From Photobacterium profundum SS9 (GTDB taxonomy: Bacteria > Pseudomonadota > Gammaproteobacteria > Enterobacterales > Vibrionaceae), in the NCBI RefSeq assembly GCF_000196255.1, contig NC_006371.1:1137996-1201995 (forward strand): a DNA stretch of 64,000 bases. The letters are read 5' to 3'. This document shows, in pieces, positions 8,908-18,107 of this stretch. Under the pieces are notes generated by a model. It did no database searches and had not been told where the DNA came from. It saw only the letters and a program-made list of their open reading frames with translations. How positions within the stretch are numbered: the stretch's first letter is position 1; each line of letters opens with the position of its first letter. The translations under genes and the position numbers were made by a program.

Positions 8908-9015
8908 ATGTACTGGATTCACCATCACCATATAATCATCGCCTTTATCGGCCTGTTAGCTGCTTTCGGCGTTGGTTTATTGGGAATATCGAAGCAAGGC
9001 AAATATACGAAATAA
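8908..9015 (+). CDS. 35-residue single-span membrane peptide
   Basis: An ATG at 8908 follows AAGGAGCAAAG, a near-ideal ribosome site, 10 bases after the antiporter stop. The peptide starts MYWIHHHHIIIAFIGLL, has one hydrophobic span (about residues 9-27) and ends with a basic tail (SKQGKYTK). A terminator follows directly. The context suggests a small partner or regulator of the antiporter, but that is inference; I recognise no family. The strong ribosome site, correct position in the unit and membrane-like composition argue that it is translated. Confidence 0.65.
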   Translation: MYWIHHHHIIIAFIGLLAAFGVGLLGISKQGKYTK

Positions 9016-9024
9016 AACAAAAAA

Positions 9025-9070
9025 CCGATACCAACCGAACTTAAATGTTTGCTTGGTATCGGCTTTTATT
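9025..9070 (+). terminator. Rho-independent terminator of the antiporter unit
   Basis: CCGATACCA pairs with TGGTATCGG, followed by CTTTTATT. The 20-base loop is long but the stem is perfect. Confidence 0.7.
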
Positions 9071-9478
9071 ATTGAATACTGCGATTTAAACCACTTCAAT
9101 AAACTCCATCAAACCCGAACTCCAAGATTCAGCCCTTTCTAATGCAATCGGATACGTAATTGCATTAGAAACGTGAGTAATTCTTAATCGCGCTATAAAA
9201 ATTCTCATTACCAATCAAAGTATTTGTATTGGACATAAAGTAAACATAACAATCTTTTGCCATTGAAAAATAACAACATTTGGCAAAGCTTTTACACCTT
9301 TAATACTTAAAAGACGCCATTTCGGTTAAATAATCAACGATGATAGAAAATTAGTCCCCACAGGCTACAATTAATAATCTATAATACGCGACCAATTTTT
9401 TTTGGCTAGTGGGTTACATTCATAAGCGTTAAGGCTTATGAATGTAATCGGCATCAGCCGACTGTTTAGGAACAAAGA
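9071..9478 (+). promoter_or_regulatory. promoter and structured leader of the DEAD-box helicase gene
   Basis: This 408-base gap has no ORF. A good -10 box TATAAT lies at 9390-9395, with no clear -35. Downstream, a perfect 14-bp stem (TTACATTCATAAGC at 9414, GCTTATGAATGTAA at 9434-9447, 6-base loop) is followed by a second small hairpin CGGC-ATCA-GCCG at 9449-9460. No T run follows, so it is not a plain terminator. TTTAGGAACAAAGA then precedes the start codon. A leader of about 75 bases with stacked hairpins suggests control of translation or mRNA stability. Confidence 0.55.
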
Positions 9479-10774
9479 ATGTCATTTGCATCACAAAATT
9501 TTTCTCCAGAAATTGTACGCGCACTTACTGAGTGTGGTTACGAGAAATTAACACCTATTCAAGCACAAGCAATCCCTCACGCACGTCGTGGGTCGGATAT
9601 CCTTGCCAATGCGCAAACAGGCACTGGTAAAACGGCAGCATTCTCTTTGCCGATTATTCAGCAAATCCTTGAAAAGCCAAAATCACGTGGTCGTTTTAAT
9701 GTTCGTGCACTTATTCTTGCACCAACACGTGAATTAGCCGCTCAAATTGCTCAGAACATTGCTGAATACACGAAATACACCGATCTTAAGACTGCTGCAA
9801 TTTACGGTGGCACTAAAATGTCATCTCAAGAAAGAACGCTAGAAAAAGGCGTTGATATTCTTGTTGCTACACCCGGTCGTCTAATCGAGCACGTTGATTT
9901 AAAAAATGTATCACTGGCTAACATTGAATTCCTTGTTTTCGATGAAGCTGACCGTATGCTAGATATGGGCTTCATTACTGACATGCGTAAAGTGATGGGT
10001 GAAGTGAATACCAACCCTCAAATCATGATGTTCTCTGCTACGTCTTCAAAACAAATGAATGCACTGGCAAGCGATATTCTTCGTAAACCTAAGCGCATCA
10101 TGGTCGATCGCGAGAATACAACGGCTGATACTGTTTCTCACGTTGTTTACCCAGTCGATCAAGAACGTAAGCGTGAGCTACTGTCTGAGCTAATTGGTAA
10201 GAAAAATTGGAAACAAGTGCTTGTTTTCGTTAACTACAAAGAAACAGCTAACGAACTTGTAAAAGAACTTAAAAAAGACGGCATCAAAGCTGTTCTTTGT
10301 CACGGTGATAAAGCACAAAGTGCTCGTCGTCGTGCACTTGATGAATTCAAAGAAGGTAAAGCACGTGTAATGGTTGCGACTGAAGTTGCGGCTCGTGGTC
10401 TTGATATTCAAGCCCTGCCACACGTTGTCAATTTCGACATGCCATTCCTAGCTGAAGATTATGTTCACCGTATTGGTCGTACTGGTCGTGCAGGTCTTAA
10501 AGGTCATGCCATCTCTTTTGTTAGTAAAGAAGAAGAATTGACACTGGTTCAAGTTGAACAACTTATTGGTCAACGTATTCACCGTGTTCAACTTCTTGGT
10601 TATGAGCCAGCAAATCGTGATGCTTTCGTTCAGAAAATGAACACCAAAGCCGCGTTTAAGGATCGTAAAGGTCGTACAAACAACCCGACTGAACAGCAAA
10701 GTTCATCAGAACGTCGTGTACGTCTTCGCCAGGCAATCAAAGGCAAAGCAAAAATTACGACGCTTAAGAAGTAA
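9479..10774 (+). CDS. DEAD-box ATP-dependent RNA helicase, RhlE-like
   Basis: All core motifs are present in order: Q motif (LTPIQAQAIP), Walker A (AQTGTGKTA), PTRELAAQI, DEAD, SAT, then in the second RecA domain VFVNYKETA, VATEVAARGLDIQ and HRIGRTGRAG. The 431-residue length with a short basic C-terminal tail (ending KGKAKITTLKK) fits the RhlE group rather than the longer DeaD or DbpA. Such enzymes unwind short RNA duplexes in ribosome assembly or RNA decay, often in the cold. It is monocistronic with its own leader. Confidence 0.92.
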   Translation: MSFASQNFSPEIVRALTECGYEKLTPIQAQAIPHARRGSDILANAQTGTGKTAAFSLPIIQQILEKPKSRGRFNVRALILAPTRELAAQIAQNIAEYTKYTDLKTAAIYGGTKMSSQERTLEKGVDILVATPGRLIEHVDLKNVSLANIEFLVFDEADRMLDMGFITDMRKVMGEVNTNPQIMMFSATSSKQMNALASDILRKPKRIMVDRENTTADTVSHVVYPVDQERKRELLSELIGKKNWKQVLVFVNYKETANELVKELKKDGIKAVLCHGDKAQSARRRALDEFKEGKARVMVATEVAARGLDIQALPHVVNFDMPFLAEDYVHRIGRTGRAGLKGHAISFVSKEEELTLVQVEQLIGQRIHRVQLLGYEPANRDAFVQKMNTKAAFKDRKGRTNNPTEQQSSSERRVRLRQAIKGKAKITTLKK

Positions 10775-10776
10775 TC

Positions 10777-10938
10777 ATACCAATCTGGATAAGTAAATGG
10801 TCATAAATTTGCGCAAGAAAAATCGGTAAGAACAAGGCAGAAATTGAAGTAACTAGTGGTTCTAATTATAAAATTTCTAACGCTGTTATTACCTATTTTA
10901 ACCAGCAAGAATGAACAGGTACTTATTTAGGTTGGTAT
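10777..10938. repeat. 162-bp MITE-like element with 19-bp imperfect inverted ends
   Basis: ATACCAATCTGGATAAGTA at the left pairs with TACTTATTTAGGTTGGTAT at the right (three mismatches). No ORF lies inside. It is unrelated to the TATACCCAAG element and starts two bases after the helicase stop codon. Only one copy is seen in this window. Confidence 0.55.
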
Positions 10939-10957
10939 TAGTCATTTAACCAATGAC

Positions 10958-11010
10958 AAAAGGCGCTGATAACTTTCTCATCATCGAAAAGTTATCAGCG
11001 CCTTTTTTGT
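10958..11010. terminator. strong bidirectional terminator
   Basis: AAAGGCGCTGATAACTTT pairs with AAAGTTATCAGCGCCTTT, with T runs on the plus side and A runs on the other, between the convergent helicase and PfkB genes. Confidence 0.85.
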
Positions 11011-11027
11011 TTATTTAGTTTTAAAAC

Positions 11028-11864
11028 TTATTCCAAGTAAGCCTTTAAGGCTTCCCCCGGTATCGAACTCTGCGTAGATACAGCAAAAGATGCCCACTGT
11101 GCGCCCTGTTTCATCGCTTCAGTGATAAAAGCATTATGCAGTAACCCGTTTATTACGCCCGAGGCAAAGGCATCTCCCGCGCCTGTTGTATCGATTACAT
11201 CAGCTTTCACCGCAGGTATATGAAATTGCTCATATGCGGTATAAGCCGTTGCACCATTATCGCCGTCAGTAATAATAAAATAACGTAACTGGTTTCCCGC
11301 AATCTTTTGTCCATATTCCCAAGCAGATAATAATGTTCTTCCTGCCATATCAGACTTAGACGAAATCAAGATATGACACGGTCTAACGCGTTCATCTTTC
11401 GCTAATTGTGCAATAACCAATGTTTCGTTTAATGCCGCCTCTGCCCAACATTCAGCGCCCACGGCTGATGAATTGATGTACAGCGCATCCCATTTTGCAA
11501 AATTTGGCGGTTTGCCTAATTCAAAAGTTGGTCTCTGTGGCCGAATAATGGTTCTTTCACCATCAGGCGTCATAATCAGCAACAATTCAGGTGTCGCTAC
11601 ATCGTTACGCTGTAACAAGTGACAATCTAAACCTTGTAAGCTCGCTTCTGCCAATAACCAATCTGCGGTTTCATCTCGACCTACTTGGCTTACCAGCGCT
11701 ACGTGATGACCTGCCCAGACTAAACCTAATCCAGTATTTGCACCACCGCCACCTAAACGTCTTCCACTGTCTTGATAATGGTGCCGTCCACCCATTACTA
11801 ACGGTTTATCGAGCTGTAAAACACGGTCACAATTTAAGTTTGCAAGCAGCAAAATATTCGACAT
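11028..11864 (-). CDS. PfkB-family carbohydrate/nucleoside kinase
   Basis: The ribokinase-fold enzyme shows GGGGANTGLGLVWAG, the sugar-binding glycine motif, near residue 45 and the family signature DTTGAGDAFASG near residue 230, with the catalytic aspartate and anion hole. I place the start at the ATG at 11864 (MSNILLLANLNCDRV), which follows CGAGAATTT, rather than at 11882. It would phosphorylate a sugar or related alcohol with ATP in the cytoplasm; the acceptor cannot be inferred because no sugar genes adjoin. It is convergent with the helicase. Confidence 0.85.
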   Translation of the reverse strand: MSNILLLANLNCDRVLQLDKPLVMGGRHHYQDSGRRLGGGGANTGLGLVWAGHHVALVSQVGRDETADWLLAEASLQGLDCHLLQRNDVATPELLLIMTPDGERTIIRPQRPTFELGKPPNFAKWDALYINSSAVGAECWAEAALNETLVIAQLAKDERVRPCHILISSKSDMAGRTLLSAWEYGQKIAGNQLRYFIITDGDNGATAYTAYEQFHIPAVKADVIDTTGAGDAFASGVINGLLHNAFITEAMKQGAQWASFAVSTQSSIPGEALKAYLE

Positions 11865-12087
11865 AAATTCTCGATTATCCAAGTCAGTTAGGTATTTACA
11901 AGTAGCACAGTACTCATGAACAAAACAGTATTAGTTATCGCTATAAACAGCGGCAATTTGGTCACAAAAATCACACAAAAAATCTTAGATTAAAGAATCT
12001 GTAATTTAACGCTTAAAGCCCAATATATCATACATAGTGGTCTAGATATTGCATGTTTCATACTACTGATATAGCGGAGAAAGCATC

Positions 12088-12927
12088 ATGAAAAAATATT
12101 GCTTAGGATTATTACTTACATTCTGTGTACAACAACCCGCTTTAGCTGATGTTGAACTGGTGTTTGGTATCTACACCTCAGACAAAGCCACGGCAATGGT
12201 TAAGCAGTTTCGCCCAATGCTTAATGTCATTGAAACAAAAATGACAAGCAAATTAGGAGAACCTGTGCAAATTAGGATGCAAATTTCAAAAAATTACCAA
12301 GAAGGGTTAAATGACCTTATCGATGGAAAATTTGATTTTGCTCGCTTTGGCCCCGCATCATACATTTTAGCAAAAGAGGCAAACCCGCAAATTACATTGT
12401 TAGCGATGGAAAGTAATAATGGTAGCAAAACATTTAATGGCGTAATTTGCGTACACAGCAATAGTACAATTGAATCGGTTAATGACTTAAAAGGTAAAAG
12501 CTTCGCGTTTGGTGATGAAAACTCAACCATTGGTCGCTATCTCTCTCAAGCTTACCTCGCTCAACATTCTATTATCTCAAAGCAATTAGAGCATTACAGC
12601 TACCTTGGCCGCCATGATAAAGTAGGCACGGCCGTCGCAACAGAACAGTTTGATGCTGGCGCCTTAAAAGAAAATACATTCAAGAAATTGGTAAAAAAAG
12701 GCGCGCCATTAAAAGCAATAGCTTACTTTGAAAATGTAACAAAACCCTGGATTGCCAGTGCAACACTCGATGAAAAAATCACAATATCTTTGCAAGAGAC
12801 GTTATTAAGCATTACCGATCCTAATGCGTTAAAAGCAATCAAAAAAGATGGATTTCTCTTAGCTACAGATAGTGACTATAAAAAAATTCGTATGGCAATG
12901 GCTGATACTCAATTCTTTAATGAATAG
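12088..12927 (+). CDS. PhnD-like periplasmic binding protein (sensor partner)
   Basis: The 279-residue protein has a signal peptide (MKKYCLGLLLTFC..., cleaved after ALA near residue 20) and the fold signatures of phosphate/phosphite/phosphonate binding proteins: VFGIYTSDKATAMVKQF, DFARFGPASYILA and VNDLKGKSFAFGDENSTIG. No permease or ATPase genes are nearby. Instead a hybrid histidine kinase starts 8 bases after the stop codon, so this binding protein probably delivers a ligand signal rather than cargo, as TorT does for TorS. The ligand is unknown; phosphonates are only one choice. GCGGAGAAAG precedes the ATG. Confidence 0.88.
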   Translation: MKKYCLGLLLTFCVQQPALADVELVFGIYTSDKATAMVKQFRPMLNVIETKMTSKLGEPVQIRMQISKNYQEGLNDLIDGKFDFARFGPASYILAKEANPQITLLAMESNNGSKTFNGVICVHSNSTIESVNDLKGKSFAFGDENSTIGRYLSQAYLAQHSIISKQLEHYSYLGRHDKVGTAVATEQFDAGALKENTFKKLVKKGAPLKAIAYFENVTKPWIASATLDEKITISLQETLLSITDPNALKAIKKDGFLLATDSDYKKIRMAMADTQFFNE

Positions 12928-12935
12928 GCACGCTT

Positions 12936-14789
12936 ATGATTTTTCATCCTCGTAAACTGCCTTTATGGCTAAAATATGCGGTAATGATTTCATTCATTAC
13001 CCTTATCCTTTGCCTTATCTCTGGTGAAATTGTTCGTGTTTATGAAAAAAACTACCTTGAAGAGAAAGTTGAACGTCAACTGCAGCAATATTTTACGGTT
13101 TTAACTGCTGCAACCATTGAAGATGTCTTAACAGAAGATATTCCTCATCTTGAAACCATTCTCGAATACGTTACTTCAGATATACCTGACTTAAGCTACG
13201 TTGCCATTCACAATGACCAAGATAAAACACTGGCTACTTGGGGAGTAAAGCCCTTAGACAACAGCACAGAAAGTTCACAGATATATAAAACGATTTCTGT
13301 AGAAGGCGAAATATTTGGTTCAATGTCGATTGCAATAAGTAAAAATAATTTCATTAATGATATTGATCATCATGTTGAACAAATGCGGTTTCTCTCTGCA
13401 ATTTCACTATTACTTCTTGGTGTACTGAGTTATTTCATTTGCCAGTATTTACTGCTATCGCCACTCACAAAAATTAATAACAAATTATTATCACTAAAAT
13501 GTCTTCAAAAAACACCAAAGGAACCACTCACTGAACAATCAGAGCTTGATCGCTTAAACGCATCTGTAGACACTCTTGAAGATGTATTAAAGCAACAAAT
13601 AGAACGTGAAAAGCAGCTTCATAAAGCAAAACTAGAAGCAGAAGCCGCCAATAAATCTAAAGTTGAATTCATTGCCACAATGAGCCACGAAATTCGCACT
13701 CCTCTGAATGTCATTTTAGGTGCTCTGGAAATTTTAGAAGAAGAACCCCTTACTCAGCATGGTCAAAAATTTACAGTTAGTGCACATAATGCGGCCAAAA
13801 TATTATTAAGCCAGTTAAATGACATTTTGGATTATTCAAAATTAGATTCAGGAAAAGCAATCTTAAACAACACCAGCTTTTCGCCATTCCAAATGACGCA
13901 GTCAATTATCGCAATATTTTCCGACCAAGCACAACAAAAGGACATTACATTACAACTAAACTCGGCCCTATTAGCTGAAGATTATGTACTCGGCGATGAA
14001 GGGAAGTCATCTCAAATACTCACGAACTTACTCGGAAATGCGATTAAATTCACAGATAGCGGAACTATTTCCATAAACCTAAACTCAAGTATTTATAAGG
14101 AAAAACAGGCGATTACCTTTTCCGTTATCGATACCGGCATTGGTATCGACAACAATAAAATTCAATCCATACTGTCTCCTTTTGTTCAGAGCGATGCTTC
14201 ATTTTCCCGACGCTATGGCGGAGCTGGAATGGGGCTAGCCATTAGCCAGGCTTTAATCCATTTAATTGGTGGAGAGCTTAAAATTACCAGCGAACTACAC
14301 CAAGGTTCAACATTTAGCTTTACGCTTCAACTTGAGTCAACAACCGCCCCGCTAAAAACAATCGTTGAGCACACGTTGACCGATACAAAACATCAGGCGG
14401 CGACTATTTTGCTCGTCGAGGATAGTCCATCGAACCAAATGATAGCTAAAGCGATACTGGCTAAGAACGGCTTCAATGTCGTTACAGCGAATAATGGGAA
14501 AGAGGCAGTAGCTGCATTGGAAAACACAAACTACGATCTTATTTTAATGGATTTGCAAATGCCAGAAATGAACGGTTTTGAAGCTTGTACTTGTATACGT
14601 AACCTTCATAACAATAAAAGTGACATACCGATCATTGCGATGACAGCCAATGTCAGCCAACAAGACCAAGTTCAATGCTTTTCTGTGGGAATGGATGATT
14701 TTCTCACTAAGCCTATTAACAAAATAAAAATGTTAGAGGTGCTACATCATTGGTTGGGACGAAGTCACTCCCATAAAGCTGTCTCATAA
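12936..14789 (+). CDS. hybrid sensor histidine kinase
   Basis: The 617-residue protein has a first membrane span (about 12-30), a periplasmic domain (about 35-150), a second span (about 152-172), a linker helix, HisKA with phospho-acceptor His251 in MSHEIRTP, an ATPase domain (ILTNLLGNAIKFT, IDTGIGID, GGAGMGLAIS) and a receiver domain (about 490-605) with Asp539 in LMDLQMPEMNG and the conserved Lys in FLTKPI. There is no Hpt domain, so a separate phosphotransfer protein is needed. It is in one operon with the PhnD-like protein, which probably docks on the periplasmic domain. Confidence 0.93.
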   Translation: MIFHPRKLPLWLKYAVMISFITLILCLISGEIVRVYEKNYLEEKVERQLQQYFTVLTAATIEDVLTEDIPHLETILEYVTSDIPDLSYVAIHNDQDKTLATWGVKPLDNSTESSQIYKTISVEGEIFGSMSIAISKNNFINDIDHHVEQMRFLSAISLLLLGVLSYFICQYLLLSPLTKINNKLLSLKCLQKTPKEPLTEQSELDRLNASVDTLEDVLKQQIEREKQLHKAKLEAEAANKSKVEFIATMSHEIRTPLNVILGALEILEEEPLTQHGQKFTVSAHNAAKILLSQLNDILDYSKLDSGKAILNNTSFSPFQMTQSIIAIFSDQAQQKDITLQLNSALLAEDYVLGDEGKSSQILTNLLGNAIKFTDSGTISINLNSSIYKEKQAITFSVIDTGIGIDNNKIQSILSPFVQSDASFSRRYGGAGMGLAISQALIHLIGGELKITSELHQGSTFSFTLQLESTTAPLKTIVEHTLTDTKHQAATILLVEDSPSNQMIAKAILAKNGFNVVTANNGKEAVAALENTNYDLILMDLQMPEMNGFEACTCIRNLHNNKSDIPIIAMTANVSQQDQVQCFSVGMDDFLTKPINKIKMLEVLHHWLGRSHSHKAVS

Positions 14790-14850
14790 AAACACGAGGC
14801 TGTTATAACAATTCAAGAAAGAATGAGTTATTAACAAGACTCGCGTTTTT
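14788..14850. terminator. weak possible terminator
   Basis: AAAAACACGAG and CTCGCGTTTTT can pair with one mismatch across a 41-base loop, between the convergent kinase and ketoacyl synthase genes. Confidence 0.3.
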
Positions 14851-14900
14851 ATCTTTTTACGTACCTAACCGCTGTTGATTAAGTTTATATAACGTTCGCT

Positions 14901-16769
14901 TTAGCTGTAATCTGAATACGGGTTCGTCATTGCTAACGGTATCGCCTGCTCAAATTCAGATAAACGTATTTCATTTTGCGTCATCGAAACCGACGTTTCA
15001 TCCATCACATTCTCACCAAACTTATAACGGATTTTTTCATTACCCAAACATGTTTGTTGATCGTTCTCTAGACTATTCGCTTGAATCGCTACGTTCTTCT
15101 CATGATAAGCGGTGATAACATCTGCACCATATTTCGACTGCAGCATCGATAAAGTTTGGTTGGGTGATAGAACAAGCCCTGTTGCATTATTACCACCAAA
15201 ACCTTTTGCATTCAAAATAACGGCTTTATAATCTTCACCGCGCTGACCAGCAAAAGTATGCTCAGTCAATATATTCAAATTTGATTGGTGTACGTCGTCA
15301 GCAATATGATCAATGGTTTTAATACCCGGAACCCAACCGTATTGCCACACGCCGAGTGACGCCATTAACTGATCACCGGCAGCAACACTCATTGAGTGCC
15401 CAACATACGATTTAATTGCCGTAACAGCCCAATTATCAATATCGAATGTTTTAGCAACTTCGTTCAAAATATGACTTTCAGTTACACGGTTTTGAGGTGT
15501 ACCTGTACCATGTGCTTGAACAAATGTTTGCTTAACACCGTCTTCGCCTAAAATCGCTTTTGCCAATGCTGTCGCTTTAGCAACGGTGACATAGTTACCT
15601 ACACCCGGTGCAGAAATCGATTTCTTATTCGCATCGGCATTAATGAATACATCAGCCACAGAACCATATATATTAACGCCCAACTTAAGCGCTAATTCAT
15701 CATCCATCAATACCGCAAACTGTGCCGATTCTGCCATTGTGAAACCAGCGTTAGATGAGAATGGACGACACGCTCGACGATTATCAACCACATCACTGTT
15801 ATCGAGTGCTTTAAGCTGTTCATCTTCAGCCAACGCGCCCATTACGCGGAAGCCTTCCATTATTTCAGTCAAGACTGGCGCTTCAGCATTACCGACGATA
15901 GCAATCTTCGATTTACCCTGCTGAATATCATGCATGCCTTGGCGTAGATTATAGAGGAAAGTGGCACACGCCCCCATATTCGTACCCGTTGTACCAATGC
16001 TGTTAATCACATAGCCATTAATGAAGTCGGCAGGCATTTCTGCAAACGATAACGCCATCATTTTAGTACTAACACGACCACCCGTTAATGGCGCTGCTAA
16101 CATACCCGCAATTGATTGGTCATCGATTTGTGCTAAACCCGAGCCAGCATACACAGATACTTCATCGGGTTTAATGTGTGTTAACACTTCAGACCAATCT
16201 ATACCTAACGAATTCAGCGCATCAGACGCCCCATAAACGGTTAGCTTCAAACCTCGAGGATGAAAACGGGAGTTATACATTTTGCCGGGGTCAAAACCAG
16301 TAGGAATATTACCGCCACTTGATACAGGGAATGTCACACGATCTTCTAATAACGCATCAAGGCTACCATTAACAGTTACCTTGGCTTTACTACCTTGTAA
16401 ATCGACTGTCCAGTTATCTGGAATCACATTTGGTAGCTTTGATTTACGCAGCGTAAATGTGATTTGATCGTTCGAATCTGCATGTGTTTCAGCATTCAGG
16501 GTCGCTTTATATTGGTATAAAACGTTATCTGGATCGAATGTTTCAACACGACGTACTAATGTGCCTGCTTTAATCGCTTCAATGACCTCTTTGTTGATAG
16601 GCTCTTCATCAGTAATTAACCCCATACGACGGGCTAAATCTTGCCACGTTGTTTTCATCTCATCATCGGTTAAAACATCAGAAACCATACGCTTATAACT
16701 GTGAAAACCAGAAGTACGACCAGCAGCATTTATACCGCCTAAGCCGACGATAAGAGGTAACTTTGTCAT
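14901..16769 (-). CDS. long beta-ketoacyl-ACP synthase-like enzyme
   Basis: The thiolase-fold condensing triad is complete: Cys268 in TNMGACATFLYN, His in VQAHGTGTPQNRV (about 420) and His in KSYVGHSMSVAAGDQ (about 458). At 622 residues it exceeds FabB/FabF (about 410); the excess is mainly an N-terminal region (about 20-190) and a C-terminal tail (about 560-622) with no motif I recognise. No acyl carrier, ketoreductase or acyltransferase gene adjoins, so it is a stand-alone condensing enzyme of unknown product. It is transcribed divergently from a GlxA-type regulator, its likely controller. Confidence 0.85.
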   Translation of the reverse strand: MTKLPLIVGLGGINAAGRTSGFHSYKRMVSDVLTDDEMKTTWQDLARRMGLITDEEPINKEVIEAIKAGTLVRRVETFDPDNVLYQYKATLNAETHADSNDQITFTLRKSKLPNVIPDNWTVDLQGSKAKVTVNGSLDALLEDRVTFPVSSGGNIPTGFDPGKMYNSRFHPRGLKLTVYGASDALNSLGIDWSEVLTHIKPDEVSVYAGSGLAQIDDQSIAGMLAAPLTGGRVSTKMMALSFAEMPADFINGYVINSIGTTGTNMGACATFLYNLRQGMHDIQQGKSKIAIVGNAEAPVLTEIMEGFRVMGALAEDEQLKALDNSDVVDNRRACRPFSSNAGFTMAESAQFAVLMDDELALKLGVNIYGSVADVFINADANKKSISAPGVGNYVTVAKATALAKAILGEDGVKQTFVQAHGTGTPQNRVTESHILNEVAKTFDIDNWAVTAIKSYVGHSMSVAAGDQLMASLGVWQYGWVPGIKTIDHIADDVHQSNLNILTEHTFAGQRGEDYKAVILNAKGFGGNNATGLVLSPNQTLSMLQSKYGADVITAYHEKNVAIQANSLENDQQTCLGNEKIRYKFGENVMDETSVSMTQNEIRLSEFEQAIPLAMTNPYSDYS

Positions 16770-16940
16770 TTCGAACCTATATCAAACATTGTTTTAAACA
16801 AGATAATATCAACTTGGGCTGGTTAATCACCTTGTATTTATGCCAAAATCACTGTCATTAGTGCCATATTGATATATTGATATCTATTTTGTATAAAAAC
16901 GGTGAAATTAGCACCGTATAACAAATACATGGAGGGAAAA
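16770..16940. promoter_or_regulatory. divergent promoter region, ketoacyl synthase / AraC regulator
   Basis: These 171 bases must hold both promoters. The only visible structure is a tandem ATTGATATATTGATATC stretch around 16868-16884, a possible direct-repeat operator. No clear -10/-35 pairs could be assigned. Confidence 0.4.
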
Positions 16941-17921
16941 ATGAAGGTCGGATTTGTTCTCTATAACCGCGCGTTAATTACTGGTGTTTCTTTAGCGGCT
17001 GAAATGTTAAGCAGTGCTGCCAGCTTACGAGATAGAAAAACACAGCGTGAATACCCTTTTAAGATTAAATTAGTTGCGCCCTCTTTGAATCCACCCAAGT
17101 TAACCGCAGGTATTCGATTACAGCCAGATATCACCTTTGAAGATGATGACAATTTTGACATTGTGGTTTTACCTCCTATGTGGGGTAATCCTTTTTCTTC
17201 CATTAGCCAATCTCCCACGATAATTCCTTGGCTAATCAAACAATATCAGCATGGCGCGCAATTAGTCGCGACTGGCACAGGTGTGTGTTGGTTAGCAGAA
17301 ACAGGGCTATTAGATAACCAAGTCGCGACAACACATTGGTATTTTTATGAACAATTTACGTCTCGCTACCCACAAGTAACACTTAACCGCCAAGCTTCGA
17401 TTACAGCTGCAAATGGGCTTTTTTGTACCGGCAGTATCAACTCCCAATCAGAGATGATTCTATATCTAATTGCAGAAAACTATGGTCAAAAAATCGCTGA
17501 TACTATCGAAACGCATTATGGGCATGAAATATCGAAAACCAGTCAACAACCCTTCTATCAAATTGGCGGGCAGATGCAATTTGATGAATCAATCGCGCTT
17601 GCTCAAGACTGGATGAAACGACACCTTGCACAACCTATTACAGCCCAACGCGTTGCACAGGAATGTAAGCTTCCTTTAAGAACCTTCAATCGAAAATTTA
17701 AGGACCAAGTGGGTCAATCCCCGCATCAATATCTTCAAAAAATCCGAATGGAAGCCGCGCAACATTTATTACGTGATTTTGGTATGTCTGTACAAGATGT
17801 CGCAGAGCAAGTGGGATATAAAGACGCTTATCACTTCTCTACGCGTTTTCAACAACAATTTAGCATTACCGCAAGCCAATACCGGAAAATGGTAAAAGCT
17901 AAAATTTACAATGCAGAATAA
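16941..17921 (+). CDS. GlxA/FtrA-type AraC-family transcriptional regulator
   Basis: An N-terminal DJ-1/PfpI-like domain (about residues 1-190: VGFVLYNRALITGV, then ATGTGVCWLAETGLLD at the nucleophile elbow) is joined to a C-terminal AraC DNA-binding domain (about 215-320: ITAQRVAQECKLPLRTFNRKF and VQDVAEQVGYKDAYHFSTRF). I set the start at 16941 because GGAGGG lies 4 bases before it; upstream ATGs at 16902 and 16929 lack this. The elbow keeps a cysteine (GVCW), yet such regulators are usually not enzymes. It probably senses a small molecule and controls the divergent ketoacyl synthase. Confidence 0.88.
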   Translation: MKVGFVLYNRALITGVSLAAEMLSSAASLRDRKTQREYPFKIKLVAPSLNPPKLTAGIRLQPDITFEDDDNFDIVVLPPMWGNPFSSISQSPTIIPWLIKQYQHGAQLVATGTGVCWLAETGLLDNQVATTHWYFYEQFTSRYPQVTLNRQASITAANGLFCTGSINSQSEMILYLIAENYGQKIADTIETHYGHEISKTSQQPFYQIGGQMQFDESIALAQDWMKRHLAQPITAQRVAQECKLPLRTFNRKFKDQVGQSPHQYLQKIRMEAAQHLLRDFGMSVQDVAEQVGYKDAYHFSTRFQQQFSITASQYRKMVKAKIYNAE

Positions 17922-18107
17922 TTTGATCTCGAGAATGATTACTCACCGCCATAAATGGCACTCAGAACGTTAACGCGTATTAATTGTTTCAGTGAAAGTC
18001 TACGTTAAGTATATCTATGATAATTAAGTCTATGCTTAGAGTGAAAATGCCAAAATCATTGGCACAGCATTTTCGATATCATCAGCATTAGAGGTGGAAT
18101 AATACGT

